A stretch of DNA of 64,000 nucleotides from Clostridium gasigenes (GCF_900104115.1 NZ_FNJM01000002.1:470729-534728), one strand, 5' to 3'. Counted from the first letter of the stretch, positions 1 to 9,414 are shown. Notes: generated from the sequence alone by a model not told the origin. Numbers and translations are program-made.

Positions 1-11
1 GATCTATTCAA

Positions 12-173
12 ATTTACATTCCACTATGGATAGATTAAAACTAAAAAACAAATAATTTTTAGGAGGAAAATTTTTTAATTTACATTCCACTATGGATAGA
101 TTAAAACTAACTTACATTCCCCCTAAACAGCCCACCCACTAAAATTTACATTCCACTATGGATAGATTAAAAC
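12..173 (-). CRISPR. CRISPR array, leader-proximal end (three repeats, truncated by window start)
   Basis: Three identical 30-bp repeats lie at 12-41, 78-107 and 144-173. Read on the minus strand each begins GTTTTAATC and ends GGAATGTAAAT, the usual form of clostridial type I-B repeats. The two complete spacers (42-77 and 108-143) are both 36 bp, and bases 1-11 are the end of a third spacer, so the array continues outside the window. The cas operon is transcribed toward it and cas2 ends about 190 bp away, so the minus-strand leader is at 174-362 and the spacer at 108-143 is the newest. No repeat is degenerate, which suggests an intact array. Confidence 0.95.
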
Positions 174-362
174 AGACCGACAATAATAGCTAGTATTACC
201 AACCATTCCAGGATTTGTTTTTGTCGATGTACTTTTACAATATATATATTTCACATATTATCACTTTAAAATTATATTATTATAACTTCAAACCATTAAT
301 AACAAAGGCTTTGTCTAACTAGTACTCTTTTATCACTATGTCACATCGACAACTTATTATTA
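174..362 (-). promoter_or_regulatory. CRISPR leader between cas2 and the array
   Basis: This 189-bp AT-rich gap lies between the cas2 stop and the first repeat, where a type I-B leader is expected. It holds a perfect 10-bp inverted repeat, TTGTCGATGT at 221-230 and ACATCGACAA at 343-352, and a third TTGTCG-type motif (minus strand) just before the first repeat. Weak -10-like TATAAT elements occur on the minus strand near 270-285. Leader identity follows from position; the inverted repeat could be a host-factor or Cas1-Cas2 site, which is inference. Confidence 0.7.
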
Positions 363-641
363 TTAAAAGAAATTTGATGTCGCATCATCTTGTTTTCCCC
401 AAAATTCTTTATTTAGCCATCTTTCATTTCTACTCTTAAATATTATCACAGAATCTAAACTTTTTCTAATAAATTTATTTAATTCTGCATTTAATTTTAC
501 TATTTGACCTTCTGTCAACTCTCCTTCAAAGACAGAATTTTGAATATGAGTTAAGTATTTTTTACATATCTTAAACACTTTTCCTAATACTTTCTGCCCA
601 TCATCATCTCCACTTATATCATATACCAAAACAACATACAT
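363..641 (-). CDS. cas2: Cas2 endoribonuclease/integration subunit
   Basis: A 92-residue protein of normal Cas2 length. It opens with the ferredoxin-like first strand YVVLVYDI, whose Asp8 is the conserved acidic residue of the family. Cas2 dimers bridge two Cas1 dimers in the spacer integration complex. It is the last gene of the cas operon, 15 bp downstream of cas1, and is followed by the leader and array. ATG start with an AGGGAGG-type ribosome site. Confidence 0.95.
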   Translation of the reverse strand: MYVVLVYDISGDDDGQKVLGKVFKICKKYLTHIQNSVFEGELTEGQIVKLNAELNKFIRKSLDSVIIFKSRNERWLNKEFWGKQDDATSNFF

Positions 642-656
642 CTAATTAAAACCTCC

Positions 657-1649
657 CTACCACCACATTTTAAATCCTTCATATTCTTTTTCTTCCATAA
701 TATGCTTTATTAATTTATAGCATTCTAATCTTATCAGATGCTTATATGTAACATCTTTTGATAATTCTTTATGATAAATTGTTGTTTTTAACATTTCATC
801 AAATTTCATTGCTATTGTTCTTGATGCATCTTTTGTTAAATGAAGATAGTTTAACTCTTTAGTAAAACTACTTGGTGTTATCTGGTTCTTGTTTAATAAT
901 GAAAAAATCAATCTATCACCTAAAATTGGTTTAAATACTTCTGCTAAATCTAAACTCAATGAAAATCTTCTCACCCCAGGTTCGTGTAAATAACTAATGG
1001 TTGGATTAAGTTGTGTGCTATATATTTCTCCCAAAACCCTTGTATAAACTAATCCATTAACAAATGAAATCATAGTATTAATCATATTATCTGGTGGATT
1101 CCTAACCCTTTTATTAAAGTCTATTTTTTGATTAACTATAACGTCCCACGTTGAATAATATTGTTTTCTAATATTACCTTCTATGCCCATTAATTCATTG
1201 ATACTCTCCGTCTTCAATACTTTCTTCCTAAGGGATTCAATTTCTATCATTGCCTTTTCTACATCCTTACCTCTACCATTATAATATCTTAAATTTCTAT
1301 AAATATTTGAGGCTGCAGCATCTATAAATTTTCTTGCTATACAAAGTCTTTTTTGATCATCCTCATAGTGCCTAACTTGTTTTACTAATAAATTACCTGC
1401 AAGTAAAGTTTCTTTAGGATAAAAGCTACCTGTATAAAAGCTATAATAATTAAAAAAATGTATTGGTATCTGATATTTTGATGCCAGATTTATAAATTTC
1501 GTATTAAATGTCATTTCTGACATGATATAAATATCTTCAACTTGCTCTATAGGAATATCTCTAGTTTCATTATCACTATTTTTAAATCTTAATGTATTAT
1601 CTTTTCTTTTTATTTCTCCATCATTATATATATAAAAGCTACGTTTCAA
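657..1649 (-). CDS. cas1: Cas1 integrase, type I-B
   Basis: A 330-residue Cas1 of usual length with an N-terminal beta domain and a C-terminal helical catalytic domain. The expected metal ligands can be seen: Glu157 in GIEGNIRKQYY, His222 in SYLHEPG, and Asp234/Glu237 in LSLDLAEVFKP. It joins prespacers to the leader end of the array together with Cas2. The neighbours are cas4 (18 bp upstream) and cas2 (15 bp downstream). No frameshift or missing catalytic residue is seen, so adaptation should be functional. Confidence 0.96.
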   Translation of the reverse strand: MKRSFYIYNDGEIKRKDNTLRFKNSDNETRDIPIEQVEDIYIMSEMTFNTKFINLASKYQIPIHFFNYYSFYTGSFYPKETLLAGNLLVKQVRHYEDDQKRLCIARKFIDAAASNIYRNLRYYNGRGKDVEKAMIEIESLRKKVLKTESINELMGIEGNIRKQYYSTWDVIVNQKIDFNKRVRNPPDNMINTMISFVNGLVYTRVLGEIYSTQLNPTISYLHEPGVRRFSLSLDLAEVFKPILGDRLIFSLLNKNQITPSSFTKELNYLHLTKDASRTIAMKFDEMLKTTIYHKELSKDVTYKHLIRLECYKLIKHIMEEKEYEGFKMWW

Positions 1650-1667
1650 AATAACTCATCCCCTTCA

Positions 1668-2162
1668 TTAAATGTAGCATAATTCGAAATATGCACAACT
1701 CTTACAAATACTTTTTTTCTCAATAAGTGGTGGAAGTGGTTTGTTTACAAGTTCTTTCAAGTCTATTAATACTGTTTCTATATACTTTGCATCCTCCGCT
1801 GTTAATTCTATATCCACACTTTGTTTTAATAATGGATAGTCAACTTTGCCTGTAATACCTTCTACACCTCTTTGTTTTAAATAATACAAATAATATTTTA
1901 TCTGCATTATACCAGCTTCCTCTATTTTTCTACTCTTTTTTACTTCATGCAATACGCCCCTATTTTTTATATAATCAATACTAATAACATCATCTATATT
2001 AATATGTTTTTCTTCTCTTCCATAAGCAGTTTCATCAAGAACCTTTCCTATTTTAACATTTTCATTATCTGATTCCATTTGTATTTGATTATAAAAGTAC
2101 CATAGTTTCCTTTTACAGACAATATAATAATAAATCATCATTCCACTAATTGGCTTATCCAT
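1668..2162 (-). CDS. cas4: Cas4 RecB-like exonuclease with Fe-S cluster
   Basis: A 164-residue Cas4. The E-x-K signature of the PD-(D/E)XK nuclease fold is Glu73/Lys75 (HEVKKS), followed by the motif Q87-x-K-Y-Y. Cys16 and the C-terminal Cys153, Cys156 and Cys162 are placed to bind a 4Fe-4S cluster. Cas4 trims prespacers and sets PAM-dependent orientation for Cas1-Cas2. It lies between cas3 and cas1 with 14-18 bp gaps. ATG start with an AGAGG ribosome site. Confidence 0.94.
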   Translation of the reverse strand: MDKPISGMMIYYYIVCKRKLWYFYNQIQMESDNENVKIGKVLDETAYGREEKHINIDDVISIDYIKNRGVLHEVKKSRKIEEAGIMQIKYYLYYLKQRGVEGITGKVDYPLLKQSVDIELTAEDAKYIETVLIDLKELVNKPLPPLIEKKSICKSCAYFELCYI

Positions 2163-2176
2163 AACATTACCTCTCC

Positions 2177-4402
2177 TTACATGAAATTATCAACTAAGCC
2201 TTTTATTTCTTTGCTTGTTGCTCTTATAAATCCAAGTTTATCATATTTACAATTCATAACATCTATGAACTCATTTCTACTTAATTGAACTCTACTCACT
2301 CTTAGGTTTTCACCTTTAAAGAAGATATCATTTCTTCCAACTGGAACAGTATACTTTTTAATTTGCTCTTTGAGTTCCAATTTATCTAATCTAACTTTTT
2401 CTTTATCTGTCTTTGTTAGCTTAGGATTTATAGATTTTAGTAACTTTCTAGAATTCTCATCAATTTCTTTTTTATGATCTTCGTAAATTTTATTTGGTAT
2501 TACATTGTAAGATATTATATCTCTTAACATAACCTCATCCTTATCAAGTTTATATGGTTCTAATTCACTTATCCACTTTGAAAATCTATTATACTTAACT
2601 AAATAATCGCTACCCTTTAATTTCTCTGTAGTAAGATTCTCTTCTATAATATTTATTTTCTCTCTTTCAGTTAAAACTCCATCAATATTCTTAAGTGCAT
2701 TTTTTGATAATTCATATATTCTACTATCAATAAACCCTTTATCTCCATTTGTTAAAAGGTTTTTGTTTATGTTTAAGAACACAAAGCAATTAGGTTCATC
2801 TGTAGGCTTAACCCCTTTTCTGTTACATCTTCCAAGCCTTTGAAACAACCCTGTAATTTCTGATAGTTCTGTAAATAAATAGTCAAAATCTATATCTAAA
2901 CTAGCCTCTACAATTTGCGTTGCTATCCATATACCAGTTCCTTTATTTTCAGTTTTACCAAACTCCATTATTTCTTTTTCTTTTTGCGCTCTTTCACATT
3001 TTATAAATTTGCTATGAAGTATATTGATATTTTTAACACCTATTTCTTTACAGCCTTCAAGTTCTTTATAAATTTCTTGAGCTTTTTTAACAGTATTACA
3101 AACTACAAGTATCTTATTACTTATACCTTTTTTTCTATTCTCTTCAAATTTACAATATATAGTTTCACAGTCAATTTCACTATCATAAACCTTTAAGTTA
3201 TGCCTTTTGCTATCATTTATAAAAGTCATTTCCTTAAACTCAACTGGATTCTCTCCACTTTTTAGTTTATCTCTTATAAATGGAGCTAATGTTGCTGTTA
3301 AAATTGCAACCTTTCCTCCAAATTTATTTATGATTTTAATACCATAAATTAAGTATGCAAGTAAATCTGCGCTATACATTTGAATTTCATCAACAACTAT
3401 TTTGGAATAAGATAAAGTCGTAAGCTTAAGCTCATATCCTTGATATTTGAAAACAAAATCAAATAGTTGATCCATAGTTGAAATGTTAAGTGGTATTGAT
3501 AGTTGTCTGCTTTGCTTATAATAATCCATAATATCTAACTCTTTGCTCTTGTCACTATTATAATAACTTAATGCATCTGAATGTAATAATGCGAGTTTTG
3601 ATTCAATATTATTCTTTTCTAAAATTTCTTCCTTAACTCTTTTATATATTGAATTAATGGCTGTTTTTAATGGTAATATGAAAAACCCCTTATTATCTCC
3701 TATCCAATGTAATCCACCTTCGGTTTTACCCATTCCAGTCTGTGCAACTACTAAAATATTTTCATCTGTGTTATTCTTGCAAAACTCTTGAAGTTCATTC
3801 CATTTTGCATTTTCATTTTCACTTTGCCATTTTTCTAATAATTTATCTAACCCACTATTTAAGAAATCATTTTTATGCTCAATTGGAAGATCTGCACTTG
3901 CACTATAATCACACTTATGAAGAAATCCTTTTATAAGAATAGCATCCTCTGTTTTGGTTATTCTTTTTAAGTTTTGTAGTGTACTTGGCTTAATAGTGTT
4001 AATTTTAAAATTGCTTAATAGGCTTTTAGCTAAATCTTTATTATCCTTACCTTGCAGTGCTTTTAAATTATCACAATAATTATGATGATATAAAACCGCA
4101 AAGGCTACTTTATAATAATCTTCTATATTTTCAAATTCACTTTCATTTATAAAATAAAGAGATAGCACATTATGTGCCATCTCAGTATTTTCATTAAATG
4201 TAGTATTATTCTTTATTCTATTTTGAAACTCTTTGTTAGCCTTACCATAATCATGATATTCACAAGCAATTTTTGTAAGTTCATATACATGATTACTTTT
4301 TATATAATCTAAGCCTTTTATTATCTCAAGATTATTTAATAAATCATCCGTATGCTCTCTTATACTTTTTTGTGGTTTAGCTTTATAAATAGATAAATCC
4401 AT
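2177..4402 (-). CDS. cas3: Cas3 HD nuclease-helicase
   Basis: A 741-residue fused HD nuclease and SF2 helicase that unwinds and degrades target DNA after recruitment by Cascade. HD domain: His17, His50-Asp51 (EYHDYGK), His77 and His106-His107. Helicase: Walker A QTGMGKT at 221-227, DEIQ at 338-341, motif III LTATLAP, motif V TQIVEASLDIDFD and motif VI QRLGRCNRKG. All key residues are present. It is 10 bp downstream of cas5 and 14 bp upstream of cas4 in the operon. Confidence 0.96.
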   Translation of the reverse strand: MDLSIYKAKPQKSIREHTDDLLNNLEIIKGLDYIKSNHVYELTKIACEYHDYGKANKEFQNRIKNNTTFNENTEMAHNVLSLYFINESEFENIEDYYKVAFAVLYHHNYCDNLKALQGKDNKDLAKSLLSNFKINTIKPSTLQNLKRITKTEDAILIKGFLHKCDYSASADLPIEHKNDFLNSGLDKLLEKWQSENENAKWNELQEFCKNNTDENILVVAQTGMGKTEGGLHWIGDNKGFFILPLKTAINSIYKRVKEEILEKNNIESKLALLHSDALSYYNSDKSKELDIMDYYKQSRQLSIPLNISTMDQLFDFVFKYQGYELKLTTLSYSKIVVDEIQMYSADLLAYLIYGIKIINKFGGKVAILTATLAPFIRDKLKSGENPVEFKEMTFINDSKRHNLKVYDSEIDCETIYCKFEENRKKGISNKILVVCNTVKKAQEIYKELEGCKEIGVKNINILHSKFIKCERAQKEKEIMEFGKTENKGTGIWIATQIVEASLDIDFDYLFTELSEITGLFQRLGRCNRKGVKPTDEPNCFVFLNINKNLLTNGDKGFIDSRIYELSKNALKNIDGVLTEREKINIIEENLTTEKLKGSDYLVKYNRFSKWISELEPYKLDKDEVMLRDIISYNVIPNKIYEDHKKEIDENSRKLLKSINPKLTKTDKEKVRLDKLELKEQIKKYTVPVGRNDIFFKGENLRVSRVQLSRNEFIDVMNCKYDKLGFIRATSKEIKGLVDNFM

Positions 4403-4412
4403 AATATCACCC

Positions 4413-5495
4413 CTAATTAAAGTTAACTATATATGACTTTTCTGAACTTATGTCAAAGTGCAGATTTTCACTACCTTCTTCTGCTACATATTCTGATGTG
4501 TAGACTACTTTCTTCTTATTAAAAATTCGTTTATTATCTTCTATTACATAATCTTTATTAATATAATACTTTGTACCATTTGCAGTAATTTTATCACCTA
4601 GCTTTAAAAATACACATTCATTTTTTATAAGGTTATAGTCAATATAAGCTGAATACTCACTAGTTATAGGCCCATCAATTGTATCTACAACTTCTACTAT
4701 GGATGCATCTTTTATATCTACAAAATCTTCACTTCTACCTATAGATTTTAAATTATAAATATTATCCTTAATGTCCATAAGTGTTTCTTTATCGCTCTTT
4801 ATATGGATTATTAACTCTATGTTATTTAAAACTTCATAGTACTTTAAAGACGTTGTAAGGATTGCAAAATTTGAATATGGTATCTCATATTCATTAACTT
4901 TATACGCCTTAATTCTATCGTTAATATTTTTCTCTAACTCTTTTATTTGCTTTTCTCTAATTAAAACTACGTTTAATGCTTCTTTATTTTCTTTAACCTT
5001 CTTCTTTTTATCAGCTAAATCTTTTTTACGCTTTTTAATAAGTTTTAGAACTTTATCAACTCTATTTTCTTCAAAGTCTTTAATTCTATCTAATAGATCT
5101 TTTAATTCCCTATACTCTGTTAGCAATTCTTGATTCATAACTTGTATTGTAGTTCCTTCTCTAAAGCTACTTCCCTGTTGTTTCTTAGCCTCAGCTACCT
5201 TGTCAAATCCTGTTGACAAGAAATTTTTATTATTCAATTTTACTAAGGTACCTCTATCGCCTTCACCAATAGAATTTAAGAAACAATAATCTCTATATGG
5301 TTCCTTATGCATGGCATCATATTTACCTTGAATACTTATATCCATTTTGTGATATTCTTTATAACCACAAGCACCATGTATTGCTCCAATTACAGTAGAA
5401 AAGGGTGGTAGAGGATATGTCATTTTATTTAAAATGGTTTCTTCTTTTTTATAGTTTGCACTACTTTGTGTTAGTATAATTCGTAAAACCTCCAT
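4413..5495 (-). CDS. cas5: Cas5 (Cas5t-like) Cascade subunit with coiled-coil insertion
   Basis: A 360-residue Cas5. The N terminus has the family hallmark TYPLPPFSTVIGAIHGACG (residues 26-44), as in Tneap-subtype Cas5. Cas5 caps the crRNA 5' handle and contacts Cas8. Residues about 127-197 form a very Lys/Glu-rich predicted coiled coil (DRIKDFEENRVDKVLKLIKK and on) before the fold resumes at NEYEIPYSNFAILTTSL, which makes the protein longer than many Cas5 proteins. It starts 2 bp after the cas7 stop, consistent with translational coupling. Confidence 0.9.
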   Translation of the reverse strand: MEVLRIILTQSSANYKKEETILNKMTYPLPPFSTVIGAIHGACGYKEYHKMDISIQGKYDAMHKEPYRDYCFLNSIGEGDRGTLVKLNNKNFLSTGFDKVAEAKKQQGSSFREGTTIQVMNQELLTEYRELKDLLDRIKDFEENRVDKVLKLIKKRKKDLADKKKKVKENKEALNVVLIREKQIKELEKNINDRIKAYKVNEYEIPYSNFAILTTSLKYYEVLNNIELIIHIKSDKETLMDIKDNIYNLKSIGRSEDFVDIKDASIVEVVDTIDGPITSEYSAYIDYNLIKNECVFLKLGDKITANGTKYYINKDYVIEDNKRIFNKKKVVYTSEYVAEEGSENLHFDISSEKSYIVNFN

Positions 5496-5497
5496 AC

Positions 5498-6385
5498 CTA
5501 CACCCCATAGTATGTGTTAACTTCTTTTCTTAGCTCCACAAAGAATTTAGTAACACTAACTGGTGTTAGTCCACTTTTAATTTCATCTTCATTTTTGAAA
5601 TTTCCACCGTCTAGTAGTGCAGCGCTACAACCATTTTTTATTCTATCTTTTAAGTCTTCTGTAACTAATATCTTGTCTTCCTTAACCTTTACTACATTTT
5701 CAAAGTAATGAGTTTTTCTATTTATTAAGCCCCCTACAACAAATAAAGGTTCTGCATTGTCTAAGTTTCCTTTTACAACTAAATTAAGCATTTCTACCGT
5801 ATCTAAAATCGCTATTACTCTATCAGCTTTTTCTTTTGGTGATGCTTCTTCAGCCTCAAAGTTATCATCTTTTCCAATCATTTCAAGATCAATTGTTAAA
5901 CTATACATTTTCATAGTTTTATCGTATTCATATTGATATGGCATAAGTCCACATTTACCTGCATCTGCTTGTAAATTAAGATTATTATTTTCTGCAAAAT
6001 TTGATGCAAGGTGTAAATTATTATGGAATCTTGTTTCATTTACAAAATTATCACAAGCAATTGCATCTGTTAAATAAAAAGAACTCTTTCTAATATTTGT
6101 TGTTTTCCCCTTTGTATTCATATATCCACCTTCTAAAGCCCTACAGTTTGTAGCATTTATCTCATTTGATACTAACTTTTGTGTGGCTTTATCTACTGAT
6201 GTTTGTAAATCATCATACATCCCACTTTGAACCATAATGGCATTTTTAAGACTTTCTCTACTTCTTGTTGCATAACTTTTACCGTTTTTAAAAACCTTTT
6301 GAACGCTTGATATATTTCCCGAGCCTTCTCCATAATTAGATGTCATATTTGCTACTACTGTAAGTGTTAATGCTTTTTTACTCAT
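5498..6385 (-). CDS. cas7: Cas7 (Cst2/DevR family) Cascade backbone
   Basis: A 295-residue Cas7 that polymerises along the crRNA. The N terminus ALTLTVVANMTSNYGEGSGN and the following RSRESLKNAI match the Cst2/DevR branch of Cas7. The start is set at ATG 6385, preceded by GGGGGAAATAAAG. An in-frame upstream start 15 codons earlier lies within cas8 and has no ribosome site. The start overlaps the cas8 end by 8 bp. Confidence 0.93.
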   Translation of the reverse strand: MSKKALTLTVVANMTSNYGEGSGNISSVQKVFKNGKSYATRSRESLKNAIMVQSGMYDDLQTSVDKATQKLVSNEINATNCRALEGGYMNTKGKTTNIRKSSFYLTDAIACDNFVNETRFHNNLHLASNFAENNNLNLQADAGKCGLMPYQYEYDKTMKMYSLTIDLEMIGKDDNFEAEEASPKEKADRVIAILDTVEMLNLVVKGNLDNAEPLFVVGGLINRKTHYFENVVKVKEDKILVTEDLKDRIKNGCSAALLDGGNFKNEDEIKSGLTPVSVTKFFVELRKEVNTYYGV

Positions 6386-7778
6386 CTTTATTTCCCCCAT
6401 TATCTTTATTAGATTCATTATTAAGTGCATTTATAAATGTGTATGCTATATTTTTATTTTCTTCAAAATCACTAAATAAGTCATATGCAAAATAAAATAT
6501 TACTCCTGAATATGAAGATAATTGTAGTAATATTTCACAAAACCTTCCATAGTCTTTAAATGTTATAGCGCTAATTAACTTTTGTTTGTAACTGTTAACC
6601 TTCTTTTCATCATTTATTTTGACCTTTACCCTTCTAGCACTCTCACAAGCTGATTTCATTTTCTCATTCATTTTATCCCCTCCATAAATTAATACATTTA
6701 TATCTATAAGCGTTTTAATGTTATACCAATAATTTGGATACTTATATGTTTTTGTATCTTGTTTTGGCTTTAATAATAATTCTATTAAATAATCAAGTTT
6801 AATATTATTTATAATACAGTCAGTCACTTCTTTTTCAACATTTATATTATAATTCTCATTTACTCTATATTTTTTAGGAATCCCCTTATAATCATCTATT
6901 GCTTCAAATATTTTAATAACACGCTTTCTAATAAATATAGTTTCATAATATTCTTTGTTTTCAAATTTTTTCCCTTTCTCTATTTTTTGTTTGCTAATAA
7001 CTTCTACATCAAAATTTATATAATTTCCTGATTTTTTTAAATTTTCTAATAATGTTGCTCTAGGATTTTCATCAATACAAATCAGTTTATTCGTATTAAC
7101 TAGTTGTTTTATCGAATAATTATTATTTATAAAGAAGGAATCAAAAGACTTTGAAAAGGCGAATGGGATAAAGTCAAACTCACTTTCATCTTCAAATCTA
7201 TAATTTTTAAAATCCCAATTAAATGAAATACTTTTACTTTTCCTCCCCAAATCTATATCATAATTCAATAGCCTACATATTTTATTTTTTTTCGTAAATA
7301 AGCATTTACGATTAGAAAATTTTTTATATAGTTCATCTCTATTTTTATATGTCTCCTTTATTAAATACTGTCGCTTTTCATTGATTTCTCTCAGAATACC
7401 ATCTTTATTTTCTTTCGAAAACTTTGTACCAAAAAAAACCTTCTTAATTGCTGCTCCTGTATCTAATTTTATATTTATTAACTTTATTTGCTCCTCTGTA
7501 AATTCATCACTTTGCAACATTTTTTCAATATCTCTATGTTGCATCTCACTTTCAAAATAACTCTCAACAAACATCAAATATCTTTCTTCTGTAATTTCTT
7601 CACTGTTGTATTCTATAACATCATCATCTATTTTATAAAAATTGTATTCTTCATCATAACCTCGCTCTACAAGATAGTCAAAATATTTTACAAGGCCAAC
7701 AATAGCTGCACTATATCTCCAGTCCGATGTTTCCATACTAGTATTAAATTTTTGGTTTTCTAAATTTTCTTTCTTCAT
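6378..7778 (-). CDS. cas8: Cas8 large subunit, Cst1/Csx8-like
   Basis: A 466-residue protein in the slot always held by the Cascade large subunit, between cas6 and cas7. The N terminus WRYSAAIVGLVKYFDYL and the mid-region FNWDFKNYRF...DFIPFAFS resemble the Cst1/Csx8 (Cas8a1/Cas8b1) group. The paired CxxC zinc ribbon of typical Cst1 proteins is not visible; only isolated Cys occur near KCLFTKKNKICRLL (about residue 157). It should recognise the PAM and recruit Cas3. It overlaps cas6 by 4 bp and cas7 by 8 bp. The family call rests on context plus weak similarity. Confidence 0.85.
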   Translation of the reverse strand: MKKENLENQKFNTSMETSDWRYSAAIVGLVKYFDYLVERGYDEEYNFYKIDDDVIEYNSEEITEERYLMFVESYFESEMQHRDIEKMLQSDEFTEEQIKLINIKLDTGAAIKKVFFGTKFSKENKDGILREINEKRQYLIKETYKNRDELYKKFSNRKCLFTKKNKICRLLNYDIDLGRKSKSISFNWDFKNYRFEDESEFDFIPFAFSKSFDSFFINNNYSIKQLVNTNKLICIDENPRATLLENLKKSGNYINFDVEVISKQKIEKGKKFENKEYYETIFIRKRVIKIFEAIDDYKGIPKKYRVNENYNINVEKEVTDCIINNIKLDYLIELLLKPKQDTKTYKYPNYWYNIKTLIDINVLIYGGDKMNEKMKSACESARRVKVKINDEKKVNSYKQKLISAITFKDYGRFCEILLQLSSYSGVIFYFAYDLFSDFEENKNIAYTFINALNNESNKDNGGNKDE

Positions 7779-8512
7779 AACATTTCCCCACCAACTATCT
7801 CAAACAATCCAAATCCTGAGGATTTTCTGCTTCCAATTCCATTTGTATAAAGAAAACTTAGTAATGCTACATTGCCTGTAAATTTAAAACTTCCAACTGT
7901 CGCTTCCACAAATTGAGAATGGTGCCTAACAACGGTTTTCTTACACCTTATTGGAGTTATTTGAAAATCATCTAAAATAGACATCGATAACATTTTCGAC
8001 TTATCTATTTGTGATTTCAATACATTTTTAAAAGCTTCATTAAAACCGTCTTTTTCATAAGAATAATATGTATCCTTATTATTTTCTTTATTATGTTCTC
8101 TGACGCATAATGGAGATTTAAATATAACATCAATTGTATCTGTTATAATTGGATATTCTTTTTCTATTATAATATTTTTTATAGTCATTGTATTTTCATT
8201 TGCTAATGGATATGGTTTGTTTTTCTGAATAGATAGTGCATTAAAAAAAACAATACCCGTTCCTATATTCCCTGTACTAAATACAATATTAATTTTTTTA
8301 TCAGGAACTAATATCAGCTCTTTTGTAAATTTGCTATTAGGTATTCCCACCGCAAATGTAAACATCTTATCTTTTCCTATTTCATAATAAGAACTAAAAT
8401 GTTTTCCATCTTCATATATAGTTAAACTATGTTTGAATAGACTTATTATCGCAGGACGATAATCTAAAAGCAAACGTTCACTTTTAAGTTCTAATTCTAT
8501 TTTAAACCTCAT
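7775..8512 (-). CDS. cas6: Cas6 crRNA-processing endoribonuclease
   Basis: A 245-residue Cas6, first gene of the operon. The C-terminal glycine-rich loop GIGSRKSSGFGLFEIVGG (about residues 224-241) is diagnostic of the family. His residues near 28 and 38 (SLFKHSLTIYEDGKHFSSYY) are candidates for the catalytic general acid/base. It cuts the repeat RNA to leave the 8-nt 5' handle. The start has a clear AAGGGGGA ribosome site. Confidence 0.94.
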   Translation of the reverse strand: MRFKIELELKSERLLLDYRPAIISLFKHSLTIYEDGKHFSSYYEIGKDKMFTFAVGIPNSKFTKELILVPDKKINIVFSTGNIGTGIVFFNALSIQKNKPYPLANENTMTIKNIIIEKEYPIITDTIDVIFKSPLCVREHNKENNKDTYYSYEKDGFNEAFKNVLKSQIDKSKMLSMSILDDFQITPIRCKKTVVRHHSQFVEATVGSFKFTGNVALLSFLYTNGIGSRKSSGFGLFEIVGGEML

Positions 8513-8892
8513 TATTTTTATCCCCCTTAACTATAAATTTTAATATCACGCTTTATTATATTTTAACATATATTATCTCATTTGTTTATTTTTACTCATT
8601 GTCTTTATGCTTTTATACATAAAATGCTTATATTTTACATAATTAAAGCCCTTATTCTATAACACCACAATAGGTGCTATAATATAAGGGCTTTATTTTA
8701 ACAAGTCCACTTTAATTTTTTCTAAATTTTGTTCCTCAGGCTAACTAGCACCTAAAGATACTTGCTACATTGCAAATGTTCCAAAGTTTACCTACTATTT
8801 CTTATGTGCTCTTTATTATGTCTCTAATATATATTTAATTTATCCTACTATATATAAATAAGTATCTAAGCTATTATCAACAGTTTCTGCTA
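8513..8892. other. Intergenic region upstream of cas6 with one hairpin
   Basis: 380 bp without a gene. It must hold the cas operon promoter; a minus-strand TATAAT occurs about 50 bp before the cas6 start, but no good -35 is seen. Apart from the hairpin at 8645-8694, nothing recognisable was found, and short reading frames have no ribosome site. Confidence 0.6.
8645..8694 (-). terminator. Long hairpin, likely terminator of the 8893-9414 gene
   Basis: AAAGCCCTTAT at 8645-8655 pairs perfectly with ATAAGGGCTTT at 8684-8694, with further pairing inside (TATAACACC with GGTGCTATA). It insulates the cas operon from the gene above. The T tracts on both sides are weak, so it may be a bidirectional terminator. 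Confidence 0.6.
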
Positions 8893-9414
8893 CTATTTTA
8901 AACTAATTGCCTTTCCTTCTACCCCACCAAGTTTCTCCCATATATAATTATGTTGTTCCACACCATTTGAGAAGTCCTTATTTTTCCAACTATTTAAAAA
9001 TGCTAACAATTTTTCTTTATCCTCATAATTATTAGTATTTACAACTTCAATAAGTTTATTGCAGTCTTCATTAGTTATTTCTATCATACCCCAAGTATTT
9101 CCATCTGCTGCATTTATTTTAGTATTTATCATTCCATGCATTCTAATGTATACTCTTTCCTCAGCAACTATATTTGTATCAAAAACATCCTCTTTTGTAC
9201 CAGCAGCCTTTTCTTTTGCCTTTGCCTCTTCTTTTTCTTTTGCCTCTGCTGCTATTTTATCCTTTGCTGCCTTTTCATCTTCCTCTTTTTTAAGTTGTAC
9301 AATTTTTAGTTCATTTTCTTTTTTGATTTTATTAGTTATAGTAATGTATACAACCCCACTAGCTAATGCACATATTAAAATTGTAGATATTATAACTGTT
9401 TTTAAGTTTTTCAT
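8893..9414 (-). CDS. Membrane-anchored DUF6241-like protein
   Basis: A 173-residue protein: an N-terminal signal anchor (residues about 5-28), a highly charged Lys/Glu/Ala coiled coil (about 30-75), then a compact domain with MHGMINTKINAADGNTWGMI and WKNKDFSNGVEQHNYIWE. The latter recalls DUF6241 of Firmicutes, recalled from memory. The function is unknown; the domain should face outside. ATG start with GGAGG nine bases before it. It is monocistronic between dnaB and the cas operon. Confidence 0.75.
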   Translation of the reverse strand: MKNLKTVIISTILICALASGVVYITITNKIKKENELKIVQLKKEEDEKAAKDKIAAEAKEKEEAKAKEKAAGTKEDVFDTNIVAEERVYIRMHGMINTKINAADGNTWGMIEITNEDCNKLIEVVNTNNYEDKEKLLAFLNSWKNKDFSNGVEQHNYIWEKLGGVEGKAISLK

